Assembly: GCF_021165955.1 (NCBI RefSeq)
Contig: NZ_CP088952.1
Span: 3,472,001 to 3,536,000 of the forward strand
Length of the DNA: 64,000 bases
Origin: Massilia endophytica
GTDB lineage: Bacteria > Pseudomonadota > Gammaproteobacteria > Burkholderiales > Burkholderiaceae_D
Reading direction: 5' to 3'
The notes under the pieces were generated by a model that ran no database searches, was not told where the DNA came from, and saw only the letters and a program-made list of their open reading frames with translations. This document shows, in pieces, positions 59,690 through 64,000 of the stretch; the stretch's first letter is position 1; each line of letters opens with the position of its first letter. The position numbers and the translations under genes are program-made.

Positions 59690-61115
59690 CGGACCATCCG
59701 GCGCCGAGGGAGCGCGCGACGGCGACCGAGGCGAGCAGGCGCTGCGTGCCGATCTGCACGCCCGCACGGTCCGCCGCCAGGGCGCTGCGCTGGGCATCGG
59801 TCACGTCCAGATAGGTCGAAAGACCGCGCTCGTAGCGCGCACGCGCGACCAGGTAGGCGCGTTCCGCCGCCTCGCGCGAGGCCGATTGCACCTGCGCCTG
59901 CTGCTGCCGCTGCTGCACGTCGGAGAGCGAGTCTTCCACTTCGCGCAGCGCCGTCAGCAGCTTGCTCTGGTGGTTGGCCAGCGCTTCCTCGTAGCGCGAC
60001 TTCGCGATGTTCAGGTTGGCCTGGTTGCGGCCGCCATCCAGCACCGGCAGCGACAGGGCCAGGGGTCCGAAGCTGAAGGCGCGCGAACCGCTTTTCAGCA
60101 GGTCGCCCAGGCTCTCGGAAGCAAAGCCGAAATTGCCGGTCAGGCTGAGCGAAGGATAGAAGGCGCCTTCCGCCACGCCCACGTTCGCATTGGCCGCGCG
60201 CAGCTGCGCAACGCTGGACGCGATGTCGGGGCGGTGGCCCAGCACGGTGGCCGGAACGCCCACGGGAATCGCAGGCGGCTGCGGCAGCTTTGCTTCCGCA
60301 ACGGCGGGCAGCACGGTAGTGGTGGGCAAAGCTCCCAGCAGCACGGCCAGGCCGTGCTCCAGCTGGTTGCGCTGGCGCTGCACTTCTTCCAGGTCCGCCT
60401 CCGCATTGGCGCGTTCGATCTTCGCGCGCGAAGTATCGAGCTCGTTGGAAAGGCCGGCGTTGAAGCGGGCGTTCACCAGTTCTTCCGTTTCGCGGCGCGT
60501 GTCCAGCGCACCGCGCAGGATGGCCATTTCCGCATCCAGGCCGCGCAGCTGCCAGTAGGCGGTGGCGACCTGCGAGGACAGGAGCAGCAGCACGCCGTCG
60601 CGGTCCGACTGCGCCGCCAGGGCCTGCGCGTCCGCCGCCTCGACGGCGCGGCGCACGCGGCCCAGCAGGTCCAGCTCATAGGAGAAGGCGGCGCCTGCCG
60701 AGAAGTTGTTGCCGCTGATGGAACGGCCGCCCAGCGCCAGGCCCTGCGAGGTGTTGGCCGAGGTGCGGGCATTCGAGATGCCTGCATTCACGTTCACCGA
60801 CGGCTGCTGGCTGGCGCGCGCGAGGCCCAGCTGCGCTTCGGCCTGAACGATGCGCTGCGCGGCGATGCGCACGGATGGATTGTCGCGCAGTGCCTGCTGC
60901 TCGAGGCGGTTCAGGGTCTCGTCGCCGAACACGGTCCACCACTGCGCAGGCAGGCGGGCGCCGCTGGCCGCGCCCTGCGGCGCATGGCGGAACGACGTTT
61001 CGCTCACATTGGCCGGGGCTTTGAAGTCGCTGCCCACGGTCGCGCAGCCGGACAGCGCCAGCACAGCGGCGGCAACGGCCGCGCCAAGAGTCATGCGTTG
61101 GAATTGCTTGGTCAT
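59682..61115 (-). CDS. Outer-membrane efflux lipoprotein (NodT/OprM family)
   Basis: 477 residues. The lipobox LALSGCATVG gives lipidated Cys24. Two TolC-type repeats follow, with the family blocks QWWTVFGDETLNRLEQQALR, NFSAGAAFSYELDLLGRVRR, LTGNFGFASESLGDLLKSGS and LSLPVLDGGRNQANLNIAKS. It forms the outer-membrane channel of a tripartite pump with the EmrA/EmrB proteins encoded upstream. 18 bases after emrB. Confidence 0.93.
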   Translation of the reverse strand: MTKQFQRMTLGAAVAAAVLALSGCATVGSDFKAPANVSETSFRHAPQGAASGARLPAQWWTVFGDETLNRLEQQALRDNPSVRIAAQRIVQAEAQLGLARASQQPSVNVNAGISNARTSANTSQGLALGGRSISGNNFSAGAAFSYELDLLGRVRRAVEAADAQALAAQSDRDGVLLLLSSQVATAYWQLRGLDAEMAILRGALDTRRETEELVNARFNAGLSNELDTSRAKIERANAEADLEEVQRQRNQLEHGLAVLLGALPTTTVLPAVAEAKLPQPPAIPVGVPATVLGHRPDIASSVAQLRAANANVGVAEGAFYPSLSLTGNFGFASESLGDLLKSGSRAFSFGPLALSLPVLDGGRNQANLNIAKSRYEEALANHQSKLLTALREVEDSLSDVQQRQQQAQVQSASREAAERAYLVARARYERGLSTYLDVTDAQRSALAADRAGVQIGTQRLLASVAVARSLGAGWSAN

Positions 61116-61133
61116 TTCTTTACCTCGTTCTTT

Positions 61134-62717
61134 TCAATGCGCGCCGCCGCCGGCGCCGGAGGGCGATTTCACTTTGTCCGACAGCCACAGGATCGGAATG
61201 CAGGCCAGCAGGATGGCGCCCACGATCAGGAAGCCGTCGTTGTAGGCCATGACGTAGGACTCGCGCCGCACGATGCCGTCGATGGCTTTCAGCGCCTTGT
61301 CCGCTGCCGATACCGGATCGATGCCCTGGCCGATGAAGGCCTGCGTCATCGAGTCCAGGCGCTGCTGCACGGCCAGCGAGAAGCCGGTGATGGATTCGCC
61401 AAGGCGGGCCGAGTGGAAGTGCTCGCGCTGGGTCAGCGCCGTCGCCAGCATGGCGATGCCGATGGAGCCGCCCAGGTTGCGGGTCATGTTGAACAGGCTC
61501 GAAGCCGATGGCATGTCCTTGGGCTGGATGCCGTTCATGGCGAAGTTCGACAGCGTGAGCATCACGAAGGGCTGGCCCATGGCGCGGATCACCTGCGACA
61601 CCATCAGCTGGTCGTAGCCGGTGCTCGCGTCCATGAAGGCATTCATCAGGCAGGAGCCGCCGAAGAGCAGCAGGCCGATGGTGCACAGCAGCCGGTTGTC
61701 GAACTTCGACGACAGCTTGGCCACGAAAGGCATGATGAACAGCTGCGGCAGGCCGACCCACATGATCACTTCACCGATCTGCATGGGCGAGTAGCCCGCG
61801 ATCTGGCTCAGGAAGAGCGGCAGCAGGAAGGAAGACCCGTACAGGCCCATGCCCATCACGGCCGACAATGCCGTCGCCACCAGGAAGTTGCGCTGGCCGT
61901 AGAGGCCCAGGTTGACGAATGGCTGGGCGCGCATGGCGCTGGTCACGACCCAGCCCAGCAAGCCAAACAGCGCCAGCGCGGCGAAGGTGATGATGAAGCC
62001 GGAGTCAAACCAGTCCTTGCTGTTGCCTTCCTCGAGGAAGATGGTGAGGCAGCCCAGGCCGAGCGCCATCAGGCCGATGCCCAGCCAGTCCGCATCGCGC
62101 AGCAGCTCCCATTTCGATTTCTCGGCATCCAGGCCGTAGGCGATGCCGCCCATGAGCAGCAGGCCGGGAACCCAGTTGATATAGAAGATGGAAGGCCAGC
62201 CGTACAGCTCGCTGAGATAGCCGCCCAGGGTGGGGCCCATGGCCGGAGCCAGGGTGGCGGTCAGGCCGAAGATGGCCATGCCGGTGGCGCGTTTGGAAGG
62301 CGGCAGCTTGGCCATCACGAGCGTCATCGCCATCGGGATCAGCGCGCCGCCCGTGAAGCCCTGCATCATGCGGAACACGATCATGCTCTCCAGGTTCCAT
62401 GCGAAGCCGCACAGGGTGGAGAAGACGAGGAAAAGGCCCGTGGTGCCCATCATGTAGCCGCGCATGCCGAAGACGCGCGTCAGCAGGGCCGTCATGGGAA
62501 TGACGATGATCTCGGCCACCAGGTAGGCGGTGGAAATCCAGGAGCCCTCCTCCTGCGTGGCGGACAGGGTGCCGAGAATGTCGCGCAGCGAGGAGTTGGT
62601 GATCTGGATGTCCAGCACCGCCATGAAGGCGCCCAGCATGCCGGCCGCCACCGCGATCCAGGTGCGTGCGGGCACCGCCGCGCCGGCCGTGCCGGGAAGC
62701 GTTTGCGTTGTGCTCAT
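61134..62717 (-). CDS. emrB: DHA2-family MFS drug efflux transporter (EmrB type)
   Basis: 527 residues with 14 membrane helices. The DHA2 pattern is clear: MLGAFMAVLDIQITNSSLRD (motif D1 with LDIQITN), AYLVAEIIVIPMTALLTRVF, and MGPTLGGYLSELYGWPSIFY (motif C). It is the inner-membrane pump of the tripartite system, which in E. coli exports uncouplers and other hydrophobic drugs. 12 bases after emrA. Confidence 0.95.
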   Translation of the reverse strand: MSTTQTLPGTAGAAVPARTWIAVAAGMLGAFMAVLDIQITNSSLRDILGTLSATQEEGSWISTAYLVAEIIVIPMTALLTRVFGMRGYMMGTTGLFLVFSTLCGFAWNLESMIVFRMMQGFTGGALIPMAMTLVMAKLPPSKRATGMAIFGLTATLAPAMGPTLGGYLSELYGWPSIFYINWVPGLLLMGGIAYGLDAEKSKWELLRDADWLGIGLMALGLGCLTIFLEEGNSKDWFDSGFIITFAALALFGLLGWVVTSAMRAQPFVNLGLYGQRNFLVATALSAVMGMGLYGSSFLLPLFLSQIAGYSPMQIGEVIMWVGLPQLFIMPFVAKLSSKFDNRLLCTIGLLLFGGSCLMNAFMDASTGYDQLMVSQVIRAMGQPFVMLTLSNFAMNGIQPKDMPSASSLFNMTRNLGGSIGIAMLATALTQREHFHSARLGESITGFSLAVQQRLDSMTQAFIGQGIDPVSAADKALKAIDGIVRRESYVMAYNDGFLIVGAILLACIPILWLSDKVKSPSGAGGGAH

Positions 62718-62729
62718 TGCGAGCGCTCC

Positions 62730-63854
62730 TTAGTGCGCGGCGGTTTCTTTGACGGCCACTTCGGCGATCACGGACATGCCGGGCACCAGGCGGCCGCTGT
62801 AGGCCTTGATGTCTTCCGGCTTGAGCGTGATCTTCACGGGCACGCGCTGCACGATCTTGGTGAAGTTGCCGGTCGCGTTATCCGCCGGGAGCAGCGCGAA
62901 CTGCGCGCCCGAGGCAGGCGAGAAGCTGTCCACGCGGCCCACCAGTTCCTTGCCCGGCAGCGCGTCGATGCTCAGGTGGACCGGCTGGCCCACGTGCATA
63001 TCCGCGAGCTGGGTTTCCTTGAAGTTGGCGGTGACCCAGACGTTGTCCTGCACGATGGCCGCGAGCTGCTGGCCGGGCTGAATGCGCTGGCCCACTTCGA
63101 TGGTGCGCTTGCCGATACGGCCGCCCACCGGCGCGAGGATCTTGTTATAGGCCAGCTGCTGCTCCGCGTCCTTCAGCTGCACGTTCAGCACTTCGATCTG
63201 CGCCTTCAGCACGTCGCGCGCCGAAGCGGCGGCGGTGATCTGGGCGCGGGCGGCGGCGGCGCTGTCCCTGCGCGCGCTGACGTCGGCGGCGGCGCTGGCG
63301 CGGCTCGCATTGGCCGCATCCAGTTCCGCCTTCGACACCGCCTTCATCTGCGCCGTGTACAGCTGGCTGTACCGCTCGGCGTCCTGGGTGGCGCGCAGCT
63401 GCAGCGCCTCTGCCTGTTTGACCTGGGCCGCGGCCGCGCTGGCCTGCGCATTCACCTGCGCCACCTGCGCATCGGCCTGCAGCACCTGCTGGCGCGCGCT
63501 CGCGATCTGGGCCTTGATCTGGTCCACCTTCATCTGCTGGTCCACCGGATCCAGCTCGGCGATCACATCGCCCTGCTTCACGATCTGGTTATCGTCGATC
63601 AGCACCTTGCCGACCACGCCCGCCACGCGCGAGGACACTGGGTGCACATGGCCCGCCACATAGGCGTTCTCCGTCTCGACATAGAAATGGCTGCGATACC
63701 ACATGCGGCCGCCCGCCACCAGGGCGGCCAGTGCGATCAGCCCTGCCCCCACGAGGACGCGGCGGTTGGGCGGGGTGCGGGCGGGAGCGGCCTGGGCGGC
63801 AGGAGCTGCGGGAACGGCGCTCAGCGGTTTTTGTTCTGCGTGGTGGGTGGACAT
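62730..63854 (-). CDS. emrA: HlyD/EmrA-family membrane fusion protein
   Basis: 374 residues. A Pro/Ala-rich cytoplasmic start, one membrane span (VLVGAGLIALAALVAGG, about residues 30-47), lipoyl half-motifs (VAGHVHPVSSRVAGVVGKVL), a long coiled coil (about 90-210), and the beta-barrel (TIEVGQRIQPGQQLAAIVQD). The start at 63854 is chosen because GGAGC precedes it by 6 bases; 63866 and 63935 are open alternatives. First gene of the emrA-emrB-OMF operon. Confidence 0.93.
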   Translation of the reverse strand: MSTHHAEQKPLSAVPAAPAAQAAPARTPPNRRVLVGAGLIALAALVAGGRMWYRSHFYVETENAYVAGHVHPVSSRVAGVVGKVLIDDNQIVKQGDVIAELDPVDQQMKVDQIKAQIASARQQVLQADAQVAQVNAQASAAAAQVKQAEALQLRATQDAERYSQLYTAQMKAVSKAELDAANASRASAAADVSARRDSAAAARAQITAAASARDVLKAQIEVLNVQLKDAEQQLAYNKILAPVGGRIGKRTIEVGQRIQPGQQLAAIVQDNVWVTANFKETQLADMHVGQPVHLSIDALPGKELVGRVDSFSPASGAQFALLPADNATGNFTKIVQRVPVKITLKPEDIKAYSGRLVPGMSVIAEVAVKETAAH

Positions 63855-63917
63855 GGGACGCTCCATCAAAATGAAATGTGTTCGGAGCATTATTAGCGCA
63901 AAAATCCCACAAGTCAA

Positions 63918-63938
63918 GAAATGAAACGATTTCATTTC
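63918..63938. promoter_or_regulatory. Perfect palindromic operator upstream of emrA
   Basis: GAAATGAAA (63918-63926) and TTTCATTTC (63930-63938) are exact inverted arms around CGA. A further TTTCATTTTC follows at once, and an ATGAAATG lies at 63871-63878. The layout suits a TetR- or MarR-family repressor; the regulator gene may start just past the window end, where a GACGGAG site is visible. Confidence 0.8.
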
Positions 63939-64000
63939 ATTTTCCGAGCCGGATGGTGTAAAGTAATGGCATCTGATAGCCTGTTTTCTTTTGACGGAGT

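Noticed and set aside
59886..63896. Plus-strand open frame of about 1,300 codons over the efflux operon
   Set aside because: Complementary frame of emrA, emrB and the outer-membrane factor; no recognisable domains.

Overview
The window is ordinary chromosome from a GC-rich betaproteobacterium, most likely Oxalobacteraceae (Massilia/Duganella/Pseudoduganella type). This rests on the gene order ileS-lspA-coaBC-dut, the cysTWA-cysB sulfate block, a phasin, fkpB-ispH, rpmB-rpmG, the Aat/Bpt N-degron pair and the strong C/G third-position bias. The genus assignment is inference. I see no phage, insertion sequence, plasmid function or CRISPR array. Many long antisense open frames are by-products of the base composition.

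Layout. 1-6.5 kb (+): 3' end of ileS, lspA, coaBC, dut, a lipoprotein with a PDZ domain and a degenerate M48 protease motif, a small secreted protein and an orphan XdhC. 6.7-9.6 kb: EamA exporter, AlkA-type glycosylase and a MerR/TipAS regulator with a likely self-operator. 9.6-10.4 kb: small membrane protein and initiator tRNA-fMet. 10.5-14.8 kb (+): NUDIX, aat, bpt, pyrD, tas-like reductase. 14.8-24.5 kb (mostly -): membrane methyltransferase-like protein and Tat FAD oxidase, then cysT-cysW-cysA-cysB, with sbp lying apart beside a 1-Cys peroxiredoxin and a small serine hydrolase, then dgkA. 24.6-28.9 kb: IclR regulator, pbpG, nitroreductase, EamA exporter, phasin. 29.1-31.6 kb (+): YheO/DauR-like regulator, ornithine-cyclodeaminase-family reductase, hydroxyaspartate/threonine dehydratase-like enzyme. 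31.8-35.4 kb (-): livH-M-G-F. 35.7-39.1 kb: fkpB-ispH, a novel coiled-coil membrane protein, radC, rpmB-rpmG. 39.2-44.9 kb (-): secreted unknown, acyl desaturase, MscS channel, RsmB-like methylase, purN, lone barstar. 45.3-50.3 kb (+): glycine-zipper protein, spermidine-synthase-like protein, GspE-like ATPase, tRNA-Lys and a lectin-glycosidase gene. 50.5-59.7 kb: amidase, YigZ, BON protein, secreted HExxH protein, chemoreceptor, M49-like peptidase, and a divergent SDR/LysR pair. 59.7-64 kb (-): EmrA-EmrB-outer-membrane-factor efflux operon with a palindromic operator at the window end.

The most notable non-genic signals are: (a) a REP-like family present three times (6.5, 31.7 and 42.4 kb), each time as two inverted 37-bp units around a ~32-bp spacer; (b) two 97-bp imperfect direct repeats, each carrying a UUCG terminator, that flank the lectin-glycosidase gene beside a tRNA-Lys with an unusual 3' half; (c) a terminator-like hairpin in the liv leader; (d) paired dyads around the phasin promoter; and (e) a perfect palindrome upstream of the efflux operon.
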